Assembly (NCBI GenBank): GCA_014800845.1
Contig: JAAVFJ010000009.1
Location: 108,660-172,659 of the forward strand
From: Bacteroidales bacterium
Lineage (GTDB): Bacteria > Bacteroidota > Bacteroidia > Bacteroidales > Muribaculaceae
Reading direction: 5' to 3'
Length of the DNA: 64,000 bases
Shown: positions 35,380 through 44,593 of the stretch, one piece after another
Layout of the letters: each line of letters starts with the position of its first letter
Position numbering within the stretch: the first letter of the stretch is position 1
The notes under the pieces: model-generated
The model's database searches: none
Told to the model about the DNA's origin: nothing
What the model saw: the letters and a program-made list of their open reading frames with translations, nothing else
Position numbers and translations under genes: made by a program

Positions 35380-38300
35380 ATGAAGAAACAGATACTCGAC
35401 GGCTGCACAGCGGCTGCTCATGTGGCTTTCGCGCTCAGCGATGTGGCTACCGTCTACCCCATCACGCCGATTGCCGCCATGGGTGACATTGCCATGCGCT
35501 GGGGGCTCGAAGGGCGACGTAACCTGATGGGCCAACCCCTCGAGGTCCGCGAAATGGAAAGCGAACTCGGCGCCGCCGGTGCCGTGCATGGCGCTGCTGC
35601 TGCCGGTGCGCTCGCCACCACCTTCACCGCATCGCAGGGGCTGATGCTCATGATTCCTAATATGTATAAGATTGCGGGTGAGCTGCTCCCGGTGGTGTTC
35701 CACGTGGGGTGCCGCTCGCTGGCTAACCATGCCCTCTCAATCTTCGGCGACCATCAGGATGTGATGGCCTGCCGCGCCACCGGCTTCACCATGCTCGCCT
35801 CCGCCTCCGTGCAGGAGACTATGGACCTCGGGGCTGTGGCGCACCTCGCGGCCATCGAGGGCTCGCTGCCGGTGCTCCATTTCTTCGACGGATGGCGCAC
35901 CTCCTCCGAGCTCGACTCCATCGACATGATTGACTACGAATCGCTCCGTCCCCTCGTGGACTGGGACAAGGTTTCCGCGTTCCGCCACCGCTCCATGAAT
36001 CCCGAGCATCCCGACCTGCGCGGCTCGGCTCAGAACCCCGACGTCTACTTCCAGAACAGCGAGGCTGCCAACAAATACTATGACGCCTTCCCCGCCATCG
36101 TGCAGAGCGCTATGGACAAGTTGGCGGCTGTCACCGGCCGCGCCTATCACTTGGTGGACTACAACGGCGCGCCCGACGCCGACCGCGTGATTGTGATTCT
36201 CGGCTCTGCCGCCAAGGTAGCCGCCGAGACCGCCGAGTATCTCAACGCCAATGCCGGCTACAAGACCGGTGTCATCACCGTGCGCCTCTACCGCCCCTTC
36301 CCCACCGGGCAATTCCTCAAGGCGCTCCCCGCGATGGTGAAGACTGTGGCGGTGCTCGACCGCACCAAGGAGCCCGGCGCGCAGCACGAGCCTCTGTGTG
36401 AGGATGTCATGACGGCCCTCTACAATTCCCCGCGCCGCGATGTCCGTGTAATCGGTGGTCGCTACGGCCTATCGAGCAAGGAGTTCAACCCCTCGATGGT
36501 CAAAGCCATCTACGACAACATGGCCCTGCCGGAGCCGCAGAACCCCTTCACGGTGGGCATCAACGACGATGTCACCCACCTCTCCCTCGCCGTGACCGAC
36601 AATGTGGAGACCAACGTGGCGAAAGCTACCTATCAGACCATTTTCTACGGTATCGGCAACGACGGCACAGTAGGTGGCACCAAGATGCTCGCCGCCGTGC
36701 TCGGCAACACTCCCGGTATCTATGCGCAGGCCTATTTCAATTACTCCGCCAAGAAATCGGGAGGCTACACCATCTCGCAGCTGCGCATAGGCCACGCTCC
36801 CATCACCTCGGCCTATGAAATCAGCGACGCCGACTACGTGGCCTGCCACAAGACCTCCTACGTCAACCGCTTCGACATGGTGGCCAAAGCCCGCGAGGGG
36901 GGTGTGTTCGTGCTCAATTCCCCCTTCACCCCCGAGCAGCTCGTGGCCAATCTCCCCCTCTCGATGCGCCGCGCCATAAGCGGGAAGAAGCTCACTTTCT
37001 ACAATATCGACGCCGACTCCATAGCCGCCAAGTGCGGTCTCGGCCCCCGCATCAACACCATCATGGACACCGTGTGGCTCTCCCTGAGCGCCCTGATGCC
37101 CTTCGACCAAGCCCTGTCAGAGTTTAAAAACAACATAGCCGCCACCTATCGCCACGAAATCGGCACGGTGGTGGAGCGCAATTTCAAAGCCATCGACATG
37201 ACGCTCGCCGCGCTCAAGAAGGTGGACTACAGCACCTTACCCGGCTGGAACGACACCCCCGAGAAGCAGCGCACCCGCCCCGTGAGCTATCCGAACGCGG
37301 ATGTGGAGCGCTTCATCCGCGAGGTGCACACACCCTGTATTCAGGGGCGCGGCGACTCCATACCCGTCTCCGCCCTGGCCCCCGACGGCGTGATGCCTAT
37401 GGGCACCACGGCCTACGAGCATCGCCGCATTGCCACCCGCGTGCCGGTGTGGGATGCCTCGAAATGCGTGGAGTGCGCAGAGTGTTCTCTCATCTGCCCC
37501 CACGCCGCCATTCGCCCCTTCGTGCTCACCCCCAAAGAGGCCGCCAAGGCCCCCGAGGGCTTCCTCATGAAGGAGGCTTACGGAATGTCGCAGGGCTACA
37601 AATTCCACATTCAGAACTTCCCGGAGGACTGCCTCGGCTGCTCCTCATGCTCCATCATCTGCCCGGGCCACGCGCTGACCATGACCCCTGTGGCCGAGGT
37701 CGAGGAGCGCGAGCTGCCCATGGCGGAGTGGGCGCAGGCCAATGTCACTCCCAAGACCGGGCTGCTCCCGCGCCCCACTGTGAAGGGTTCGCAGATGCAC
37801 ACCCCCGGCCTGCAATTCTCCGGCGCCTGTGCCGGCTGCGGCGAGACCCCTTACGTGAAGCTGCTCACCCAGCTCTTCGGCGAACGCCTGATAATAGCCA
37901 ACGCCACCGGCTGCAGCTCTATCTGGGGCGCCAATTTCCCCTCTAACGCCTATTGCACCACCGACGGCAAGCGTGGTCCGGCGTGGGGCAACTCCCTCTT
38001 TGAGGACAACGGCGAGTATGGTTTCGGTATGCTGATAGCCGTGGAGCATCAGCGTCGCCGCGTGGCTCAGCAGGCTAAGGAACTGATTGACAACCCCGCG
38101 ACCCTCCCCTACGTGAAGGAGGCCCTGGAAGCCTGGTATGCCGCCAAGGATGATGCCGAGCTCTCGCAACAGACGGGTCGCGCTCTGGCTGGAATCCTTG
38201 AGGGTGTCAAAGAGCAATCACCCGCCTACGCCGCCCTGCTTGACAGCGCCGACCAGTTTGCGAAGAAGAGTGTGTGGGCTGTGGGTGGCGACGGCTGGGC

Positions 38301-38982
38301 CTACGATATAGGCTTCGCCGGTCTGGACCACGTGCTCGCCTCGGGCGAACCTGTCAAGGTGCTGGTCATGGACACCGAATGCTACTCCAACACCGGCGGC
38401 CAGATGTCCAAAGCCACCCCGCGGAGCGCTGTGGCAAAGTATGCCCCCGATGGCAAACGTGTGGCTAAGAAGGAGCTGGGACGCATGATGATGACCTACG
38501 GCAACGTCTACGTAGCCTCCATAGCCTTAGGCGCCAACTATCAGCAGGCCATTGACGCCATCATGGAGGCCGAGCGCTACCCGGGCCCCGCCATTGTGAT
38601 AGCTTACTGTCCCTGCCTGATGCACGGCATCCGTCCCGGTCTGGGCCACTCCATTGTGGAGCAGCGTCGCGCCGTGGAGTCCGGCTACTGGCCCCTCTAT
38701 CGCTTCAGCCCCGAACAGTACGCACAGGGGAAATCGGGGCTGACAATTGACAGCGTGACCCCCGGTCCCGACAACAGCGGCACCAACGGCAGCTCCGAGC
38801 TGACCGCCTCGCCACGCTTCGATAACGCCGAGCCGCTTCGCACCGTGGAGGACTACGTGATGAACGAGGACCGCTACGCCGACCTCAACCAGGCCGACCC
38901 CACCGAAGCCGGCATACTGCGTCCCGAGCTCCAGAAAGACTGCAACCTGGCTAACTCGGCACTGCGCAAGCAGGCCGAGTAG
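35380..38982 (+). CDS. nifJ: Pyruvate:ferredoxin (flavodoxin) oxidoreductase
   Basis: Converts pyruvate and CoA to acetyl-CoA and CO2 and passes electrons to ferredoxin, a central step of anaerobic metabolism. The single 1200-residue chain has all domains: pyrimidine-type N domain (about 1-250), domains II-III (about 255-620), a bacterial-type 2x[4Fe-4S] ferredoxin domain with CVECAECSLIC (696-706) and CLGCSSCSIIC (751-761), the third cluster region GACAGCGETPYVK (about 813) and the TPP-binding domain (VGGDGWAYDIGFAGLDHVL, about 968). The stop codon TAG lies within a telomere-like repeat that follows directly. No promoter was identified with confidence. Confidence 0.97.
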   Translation: MKKQILDGCTAAAHVAFALSDVATVYPITPIAAMGDIAMRWGLEGRRNLMGQPLEVREMESELGAAGAVHGAAAAGALATTFTASQGLMLMIPNMYKIAGELLPVVFHVGCRSLANHALSIFGDHQDVMACRATGFTMLASASVQETMDLGAVAHLAAIEGSLPVLHFFDGWRTSSELDSIDMIDYESLRPLVDWDKVSAFRHRSMNPEHPDLRGSAQNPDVYFQNSEAANKYYDAFPAIVQSAMDKLAAVTGRAYHLVDYNGAPDADRVIVILGSAAKVAAETAEYLNANAGYKTGVITVRLYRPFPTGQFLKALPAMVKTVAVLDRTKEPGAQHEPLCEDVMTALYNSPRRDVRVIGGRYGLSSKEFNPSMVKAIYDNMALPEPQNPFTVGINDDVTHLSLAVTDNVETNVAKATYQTIFYGIGNDGTVGGTKMLAAVLGNTPGIYAQAYFNYSAKKSGGYTISQLRIGHAPITSAYEISDADYVACHKTSYVNRFDMVAKAREGGVFVLNSPFTPEQLVANLPLSMRRAISGKKLTFYNIDADSIAAKCGLGPRINTIMDTVWLSLSALMPFDQALSEFKNNIAATYRHEIGTVVERNFKAIDMTLAALKKVDYSTLPGWNDTPEKQRTRPVSYPNADVERFIREVHTPCIQGRGDSIPVSALAPDGVMPMGTTAYEHRRIATRVPVWDASKCVECAECSLICPHAAIRPFVLTPKEAAKAPEGFLMKEAYGMSQGYKFHIQNFPEDCLGCSSCSIICPGHALTMTPVAEVEERELPMAEWAQANVTPKTGLLPRPTVKGSQMHTPGLQFSGACAGCGETPYVKLLTQLFGERLIIANATGCSSIWGANFPSNAYCTTDGKRGPAWGNSLFEDNGEYGFGMLIAVEHQRRRVAQQAKELIDNPATLPYVKEALEAWYAAKDDAELSQQTGRALAGILEGVKEQSPAYAALLDSADQFAKKSVWAVGGDGWAYDIGFAGLDHVLASGEPVKVLVMDTECYSNTGGQMSKATPRSAVAKYAPDGKRVAKKELGRMMMTYGNVYVASIALGANYQQAIDAIMEAERYPGPAIVIAYCPCLMHGIRPGLGHSIVEQRRAVESGYWPLYRFSPEQYAQGKSGLTIDSVTPGPDNSGTNGSSELTASPRFDNAEPLRTVEDYVMNEDRYADLNQADPTEAGILRPELQKDCNLANSALRKQAE

Positions 38983-39029
38983 GGTTAGGGGTTAGGGGTT
39001 AGGGGTTAGGGGTTAAGGGTTAGGGGGGC
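38981..39029 (+). repeat. Telomere-like (TTAGGGG)n repeat at the nifJ 3' end
   Basis: AGGGTTAGGGG-type units, about seven copies, begin within the nifJ stop codon. The same heptamer, in the opposite orientation, covers 44543-44593 and a shorter stretch at 22818-22846. Confidence 0.9.
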
Positions 39030-39051
39030 GGGTTACTGATTCCTTAGACTC

Positions 39052-39090
39052 AAAAAAATGGGGGGCCGCGTCATCACGACGCAGCCCCCC
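39052..39090 (-). terminator. Terminator for the 1600-residue protein gene
   Basis: On the minus strand, a GGGGGGC/GCGTC double stem (39060-39090) with an ATCAC-type loop is followed by seven T (39058-39052). It may also slow transcription from nifJ. Confidence 0.65.
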
Positions 39091-39198
39091 TACTTTGACT
39101 TAAATAACTTAAAGTTAACTAACTTGTCTTGGTGACCCGGGACAGAATCAACCATCCCGGGCCGGAATTATTCATGTTTTGCTTATGTGCAAGCGTTG

Positions 39199-39222
39199 AA
39201 TTGCTGACGATAGCAATTTTTT
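39199..39222 (+). terminator. Possible nifJ terminator
   Basis: ATTGCT (39200-39205), a six-base loop, AGCAAT (39212-39217) and a run of T. The stem is short. A second hairpin without T-tract (CCCGGGA/TCCCGGG, 39136-39161) lies upstream. Nothing else is seen between 39030 and 39240. Confidence 0.5.
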
Positions 39223-39240
39223 AACACTCGCTCAGCAGTC

Positions 39241-42200
39241 TTATTTAACCATCACCTTGGCGGAGCCGTCGGCAGTGGTCACAACATAGACGCCTGCGGG
39301 GAGCTCTACGCGGTCGCTGCCGCTGTAGACCACGCGACCCTCGGCATTGCAGACACGACCCTTGGTGCCGCAAAGGTCTATGAAGCCTTCGCCGGTCACT
39401 ACAGTCACGCCTTCGGCTTCAATCAGGCTCACACCGGTCATCACCTCATTGACTTCGATGGTGTGGGAAGCCTCAGGGCCTACGAACGCTACGTAAGAGT
39501 TCGGGCCGGGAGCACGCATGGGGGCATTGCTGGCAGCCGTGCTCAGCGCGCCGTAAAGCTCTGCGTGGCGATTGTTGCGGAAGAAGTAAGCATGTGAGAG
39601 CTTGAGCTCTATCTGCTCGGGGTGCTTGGATGAATGGAAATTCTCCATGCCGGCCCACCAAGGGCCCACACTGTACTGGCTTACCAGGTACAGTTCATCG
39701 CTCTTAGTGAGGGTGTTGTGGTGAACGAGCTGACCCATGTGGTCCTTGTCCTCCAGGCCATCCTCCATAGATTCATTAATCTTGTGAGCGTGGTTGCCAT
39801 TGATGGTGAAGCGGTAATAAGCCTGAGTCTTATCAATGTCAAATTCTACGGTGTTGTCCACGCCGGGAATCTCCTCGGCCGGGCAGGTGATTGTGCAGCC
39901 GGAAGCCGGGGTTACAGGCATTTCAGCCAGCACCAGACGCTCCACAAACTCATTCTTGCCCGGTATCTGCACCTGAGCGAAGTAAGCTCTGTGGGTTCTC
40001 ATCTTCTGCTCACCATTCTCCATCACGGGGTTGCCATCTTCATCCATCACCGGGTAAGAGTTGGTGATGTCGGGAGCCACGAAGTTAGGATCTACCTTAA
40101 AGGCCACACCATTAGCGCGCTGACGCGGATAGAAGGTCAGCTGACCGTTGCCACCGAGTTCGCCGTCGTTCACACGCTGGAAGTCGAAGGCCAGACGGCG
40201 TGACTTGCCTGCGAACTTCACTGAGCCGTCGGCATCAGTCTCAGCGGTAAGCCACATTGAGGGGTCCTGGTCCATCAGGCGGAAGTAGGTGGTCGCGCTG
40301 TTCTTCAGGTCAATGCGGGAACCGGCCAGCAGCTCTACCAGATTGGTGTCGCCGCTGAAGCGAGAGTTGCGGTAACGCTGCGCATCGGGAATCAACTCAA
40401 GCAGGTGGGGGTGAGCATTGGGCATGTCGAGATAAGCGCGGAAGATGAGGGCGCGCACGCGCGGATTCTCATATTCAGCCTCCTCGAGCTCTTCGTCGGT
40501 AGTCTCTTCATCACCAAGAGTGATGCCGCCGGTGTAGTCAGTGGCGCTGAGAGTGATTTTCTCGGGCTGCTCGGATATGTCATGAACCGAAGCACCGAAC
40601 ACATCGGGAAGCATGCGGGGAGTGGGGATGCGGAGCACTGCCTGGTCGCTACCCTCGTTTGATACCTCTATAGTGGTGGCTTCAGCCGAAGGATAGAAGT
40701 GGAGCTTACTTGTAAAGGTGTGGGGGAACACATCGGCAGCGGTGTAGATAAACTCCAGCGGACCGTCGTATTCTCCACCCATAGCAGTTATATCCTCTTC
40801 TGTTAACTCTTCGCTATCCTTCTTAGTAATCATTTTGTTGATTGTAAACTTCATGGGCTGACCATTCATGTCTACGCCAACCTGGGTCTGCTCGGGAGCG
40901 AAGAAGAATAATTTACCACCTATGAGTTCGGGGTCAAATTCATCTTTTGAGATTTTGCGTCCGTCATAGTGCAGCTCCCAGTAAGCGCCGTGAGCGCCAT
41001 TCTCATCGAGCTCGCAGCCGGTGTTGTCACCCTTCCAGTGGCGCAGAGAGTAGATGAGCATCTTGTCGGTCCAGAGAGCATAGTCGCCATTCTGATAGAA
41101 CTCGGCAGAGGGCACAGCCTTGAGGGGTTCCACATAGTAGCCGTAGCGGGTGAGGCCGGTGGGGTTTTCAGCGGTGCAGTTAGCCTGGTGGGCCTCCTCT
41201 GTGAGCCAGCCGAACTCCACATCGGGGTTACCCGGAGTGTAGGTCACGAACTCGTAGCGACTCAGGGGGTCAGAGGGGTCTAAACCCTTTTCGGGGTCGT
41301 CGTGCATACCCTTTTTCATTACGCGCACAAGCTGAGAGACGTAGAGGGGAGTCACATCGACAGAGATATAGAAGGGGTTGGACTTCACTACCTCGGTGCG
41401 GGTGTCGTCGGCATCGGTCAGGCTTGAGAAGGTCAGGGTCATTGTGTAGTCATAATAACCGCTGTACTGGTAATCGAAACCATCGATGAAGAAACCTGTT
41501 GCGCCGCCGGGAGTAAACTGAGTGCCCCAGTAAGCTTCAAACTCGTCGACGCTCCTGATGTCGGTGTCAAAGGTCCATTCATTCATCAGAGCATTGTTTG
41601 ATGAGCGATGCAGCGTAAGCTCTATCTTAGAGATGTACCTGTCCTCAGGCATGGTGGTGATTGAGGGGTTAAACAGGCCCTTGTCGCTGGTGGCGTTGCT
41701 CATGGCCTGAATGTTGGCACCCCCCAGCGAGGGGATCAGGTGGAGGAACGAATGACCCTTAGCGTTAGCCAGAGGCTTGCCGTCGCCGTCACTCTCCATG
41801 TCCATGAAGAACACGATCTGCTTGTAATACTGCGGGTCGCTGTAGCCCATATCGCCGCGGGCATTCCCCAGGAAGATGGTGGTGTTGCCATCGATATTGG
41901 TCAGCTCTTCGGACTCGCTGGCGTGACCCCAGTTCCAGTTCATCTGCCATTCGGCACCGTTATCATTGCTGCTTGCGCGCGCTCCGCTCCAGCCGGACCA
42001 GAGTTTGAAGTCGCCGCTGATCCACACGTCGTCCACGGTGTAGGTGGCATATTCAGTCTTATTGAAAGTCTCTTCATCTATAGTGGCACCGTTGGCTTCA
42101 TTAACCACGATGTCGGGATATAAAGCCTTCCAGCCTTCGCCTGAGTTGAGTTCGCCGGTGGGGGTGAACGAGAGGTGGTCCGAGTCGAGAGTGAGCGACA

Positions 42201-44043
42201 CCTCTTCGTCGCCTATTTTAAAGGTCTTGGAGATGTAGACAGGGTTAATCGGGGGCCACTGAGTGTTGTAGTATACATAACGGCCGTCGCGCGAAGTAAC
42301 CATGTCGCCGCGTGAGTTATACTGAATCCAGGCATTCTGCCAGCTCTGTTCGGGCAGGTTGCATCCAGCCTTCTCATCGCTTATGGTCATGCCGGCTTCA
42401 GTGGCCTTGGGCTGCATCCACTGGCCTGACACGAGCGAGATAAAGGGTATGGGGGTAGCGTCCTCGAAGTTGTCAGCCTCTTCCCAGACACGCGCACCGG
42501 CGGCACCGGCGGCATATCTCATGGGCTTGAAGCTCAGTGTGTTGTCGTTGGTGTTATAGACCGCACGCACGCGGATGCCGGCACGCTCCCAACCGTTCTT
42601 GAAGGTGGGTCTGTCTCCCAGCGTAAAGGTCACCTCAGAGGGTGTGGACTGATTCTTGGTGTAGGAGAGTATGCGGAAGCGGTTGCGGAGATTTTTGTCG
42701 GTGCAAACGCCGCCGTTGATATTTTCGTCGGTGTGCTGGTTGTAAGTGAAGTCAAGCGTATAGATGCCGCCACCGCCATCTATAAACTGCCACTCGGGAG
42801 AGATCTTTTCGCTGTTGAAGTTGTGGCCGGCCAGATAATAGAATTTAGTGTCTTCGCTTATCTCTTTGAGGTCAGCCTCGTTGTAGCAACCGCGGGGATA
42901 GAAGGGCATGCCGCTCACCGCGCCGCGATAGCTGGCTGTAAGGTAGGGCTTACCGTCAACATCCTTGACGGTGAAGGTCACGGTAGTCTCAGCCGGCAGA
43001 CTGGGGATATAAAGGTTCTTGTTGTCGGTTGTTACACTCATCTTTGAGTAACCTGCCATGTCGGCTACCTCTATATATGTGTCGACGCCGGAGTAAGTAA
43101 GTTTGAATTTATCAGTCGGCTTTAACTTAATGGTCAAAGTGCCATCTTCTGAGAATTGCTTTTCATTTTGCTTACCCCAGCCCCAGTCACCTTGAAGTGC
43201 ATATTTGGAATAATCCACGGAGGGGATCACGGGCTCGTCACCGCAATTGGGAGCGCCATCCCAGGTGGCGTCAAGATAGGGCACGCCATCCTCACCAACA
43301 GTGAGCATCAGCGTTACTACTGTGCCCTCAGCGTTAGACTTGGTGATTCGGAAATTCAACTTGCCATTGTTATCCTTATCCCAGGCATCGATATGGGTGC
43401 TACAATATTTAATAGGCTTGTTATCGGAACCGGGACGCAGGGTGTTGTCTTCCACCTGGTCGGTGACGTCGGTGGTAGTGATCACGAAGTCACAGGCACC
43501 ATAGGCCTGCTTCAGAGTGAAGGTTGCGGTGTACTGCGTGCCGTCGAAGTTCATCGGAGTGCAGTTTTTCCATTCGTCATGCGCGCCTCTTACATAGTAA
43601 TTGGCAGCGGGCTGCACGGGACCCTGGCCGGATCCCTGCTTAGTCACTTTTATAGTAGCTCCGTTGGGATGGTCTACGTCACCGTCCACAGTCAGAGTGA
43701 TGGTGACAGCTTCATTAATTTCACTCTTGAAATTGTCACTTGCCATAAAGCCTGCATTATATACATTATCTATGGCCACCTCATTATTAGAGTTGTTATT
43801 GGAGCCAAAATTCCAATCCCAAGAGCCATCAAATATCTTCCACTCGCCGGTGAGCGAGGGGATATTCAGTGTGAACACATTTCCGTTTTGATTAAAGCGG
43901 TATGAATCATCCTTGTTCCATCCGCCGTAATTTCCACCGACAAGATACACATCTTTTGCCCATAGCGGCTGCGCCAAAGCGAGCAGAGCCGCGAGCAAAA
44001 GCAGAGGTCGGAGAAATCTGCTTTTAAGTTTTTCTCGTAACAT
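39241..44043 (-). CDS. Giant secreted protein (1600 residues) with starch-binding-like repeats and T9SS tail
   Basis: A very large secreted protein, probably at the cell surface. It has a signal peptide (MLREKLKSRFLRPLLLLAALLALAQPLWA). Four related beta domains with a carbohydrate-binding look follow: VYLVGGNYGGWNKDD (about 32), YYVRGAHDEWKNCTPM (about 148), YALQGDWGWGKQNEKQ (about 284) and YYLAGHNFNSEKISPEW (about 403). These resemble SusE/SusF or CBM-type modules. A long region (about 530-1500) has no recognised domain. The tail (VCNAEGRVVYSG...GVYVVTTADGSAKVMVK) resembles a T9SS sorting domain. It is a single gene with its own promoter and no glycan-utilisation genes next to it. Confidence 0.8.
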   Translation of the reverse strand: MLREKLKSRFLRPLLLLAALLALAQPLWAKDVYLVGGNYGGWNKDDSYRFNQNGNVFTLNIPSLTGEWKIFDGSWDWNFGSNNNSNNEVAIDNVYNAGFMASDNFKSEINEAVTITLTVDGDVDHPNGATIKVTKQGSGQGPVQPAANYYVRGAHDEWKNCTPMNFDGTQYTATFTLKQAYGACDFVITTTDVTDQVEDNTLRPGSDNKPIKYCSTHIDAWDKDNNGKLNFRITKSNAEGTVVTLMLTVGEDGVPYLDATWDGAPNCGDEPVIPSVDYSKYALQGDWGWGKQNEKQFSEDGTLTIKLKPTDKFKLTYSGVDTYIEVADMAGYSKMSVTTDNKNLYIPSLPAETTVTFTVKDVDGKPYLTASYRGAVSGMPFYPRGCYNEADLKEISEDTKFYYLAGHNFNSEKISPEWQFIDGGGGIYTLDFTYNQHTDENINGGVCTDKNLRNRFRILSYTKNQSTPSEVTFTLGDRPTFKNGWERAGIRVRAVYNTNDNTLSFKPMRYAAGAAGARVWEEADNFEDATPIPFISLVSGQWMQPKATEAGMTISDEKAGCNLPEQSWQNAWIQYNSRGDMVTSRDGRYVYYNTQWPPINPVYISKTFKIGDEEVSLTLDSDHLSFTPTGELNSGEGWKALYPDIVVNEANGATIDEETFNKTEYATYTVDDVWISGDFKLWSGWSGARASSNDNGAEWQMNWNWGHASESEELTNIDGNTTIFLGNARGDMGYSDPQYYKQIVFFMDMESDGDGKPLANAKGHSFLHLIPSLGGANIQAMSNATSDKGLFNPSITTMPEDRYISKIELTLHRSSNNALMNEWTFDTDIRSVDEFEAYWGTQFTPGGATGFFIDGFDYQYSGYYDYTMTLTFSSLTDADDTRTEVVKSNPFYISVDVTPLYVSQLVRVMKKGMHDDPEKGLDPSDPLSRYEFVTYTPGNPDVEFGWLTEEAHQANCTAENPTGLTRYGYYVEPLKAVPSAEFYQNGDYALWTDKMLIYSLRHWKGDNTGCELDENGAHGAYWELHYDGRKISKDEFDPELIGGKLFFFAPEQTQVGVDMNGQPMKFTINKMITKKDSEELTEEDITAMGGEYDGPLEFIYTAADVFPHTFTSKLHFYPSAEATTIEVSNEGSDQAVLRIPTPRMLPDVFGASVHDISEQPEKITLSATDYTGGITLGDEETTDEELEEAEYENPRVRALIFRAYLDMPNAHPHLLELIPDAQRYRNSRFSGDTNLVELLAGSRIDLKNSATTYFRLMDQDPSMWLTAETDADGSVKFAGKSRRLAFDFQRVNDGELGGNGQLTFYPRQRANGVAFKVDPNFVAPDITNSYPVMDEDGNPVMENGEQKMRTHRAYFAQVQIPGKNEFVERLVLAEMPVTPASGCTITCPAEEIPGVDNTVEFDIDKTQAYYRFTINGNHAHKINESMEDGLEDKDHMGQLVHHNTLTKSDELYLVSQYSVGPWWAGMENFHSSKHPEQIELKLSHAYFFRNNRHAELYGALSTAASNAPMRAPGPNSYVAFVGPEASHTIEVNEVMTGVSLIEAEGVTVVTGEGFIDLCGTKGRVCNAEGRVVYSGSDRVELPAGVYVVTTADGSAKVMVK

Positions 44044-44129
44044 TGTAAGATTTTTTAGTTAATTATTGATGTATATTTCAAAGTTTTTTTAAAGTTAACT
44101 AAGTAGTATTTGACGCTGCAATTTTGCTG

Positions 44130-44137
44130 CAAATTTA
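44130..44137 (-). promoter_or_regulatory. Probable -7 box for the 1600-residue protein gene
   Basis: TAAATTTG on the minus strand, about 87 bases before the ATG at 44043. A well-spaced TTTG was not found. Confidence 0.4.
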
Positions 44138-44276
44138 GGCTTAGCCCGAACTCAATTTAAGTTTTAAAGTAGAAAACCGTAAGAATTTTTGCCTGTCAAT
44201 TTATCTGCTTTGGTTTCTCAAAATCGCAGGCACTTGAATTCAAACATCTCCTGAGAGGGCCTTAAGAAATTAGTTC

Positions 44277-44345
44277 AAAAAGACAGTCAGCGCTTCCCGG
44301 AATGGCGCGGCAGACTGTCATATCTGCGCATCCAAAACCGAATAG
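44277..44345 (-). ncRNA. Candidate small RNA with promoter and terminator
   Basis: On the minus strand, TAACTTTG (44358-44351) is followed after about 25 bases by a hairpin with a GACAGTC/GACTGTC outer stem (44319-44313 with 44288-44282), then five T (44281-44277). No open frame of note fits inside. The unit lies between the glycosyltransferase gene end and the promoter of the 1600-residue protein gene. It could also be a leader terminator. No other gene is seen in 44044-44542. Confidence 0.4.
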
Positions 44346-44477
44346 CGCTGCAAAGTTACAACTATTTTAGCCAATTCTCCCCCCCAACTGTTAAATTTTG
44401 TTAATAAATGTTATATTCCCGAATAGAGCAACAATATTTAACAGCCGCCCCCGATTGCCAAGCGATTCCGGCGGGGG

Positions 44478-44593
44478 GAGCACTCGGAGCACTCTGAACT
44501 TTCGGAGTTCTCGGAGCACTCGGAGCTCTCGGAGCACTCCCCCCTTAACCCCTAACCCCTAACCCCTAACCCTTAACCCTTAACCCTTAACCC
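44478..44593. repeat. CTCGGAGCA micro-repeats followed by telomere-like (CCCTAAC)n
   Basis: 44478-44541 repeats GGAGCACTC / CTCGGAG units, including a short inverted portion (ACTTTCGGAGTTCTC). 44543-44593 is CCCCTAA/CCCTTAA in about seven copies. The last copies contain the stop codon of the glycosyltransferase gene on the minus strand. Confidence 0.85.

Noticed and set aside
35087..35486. Small genes over the 256-bp palindrome
   Set aside because: Frames on both strands follow from the symmetry; there is no ribosome-binding site or recognisable protein.
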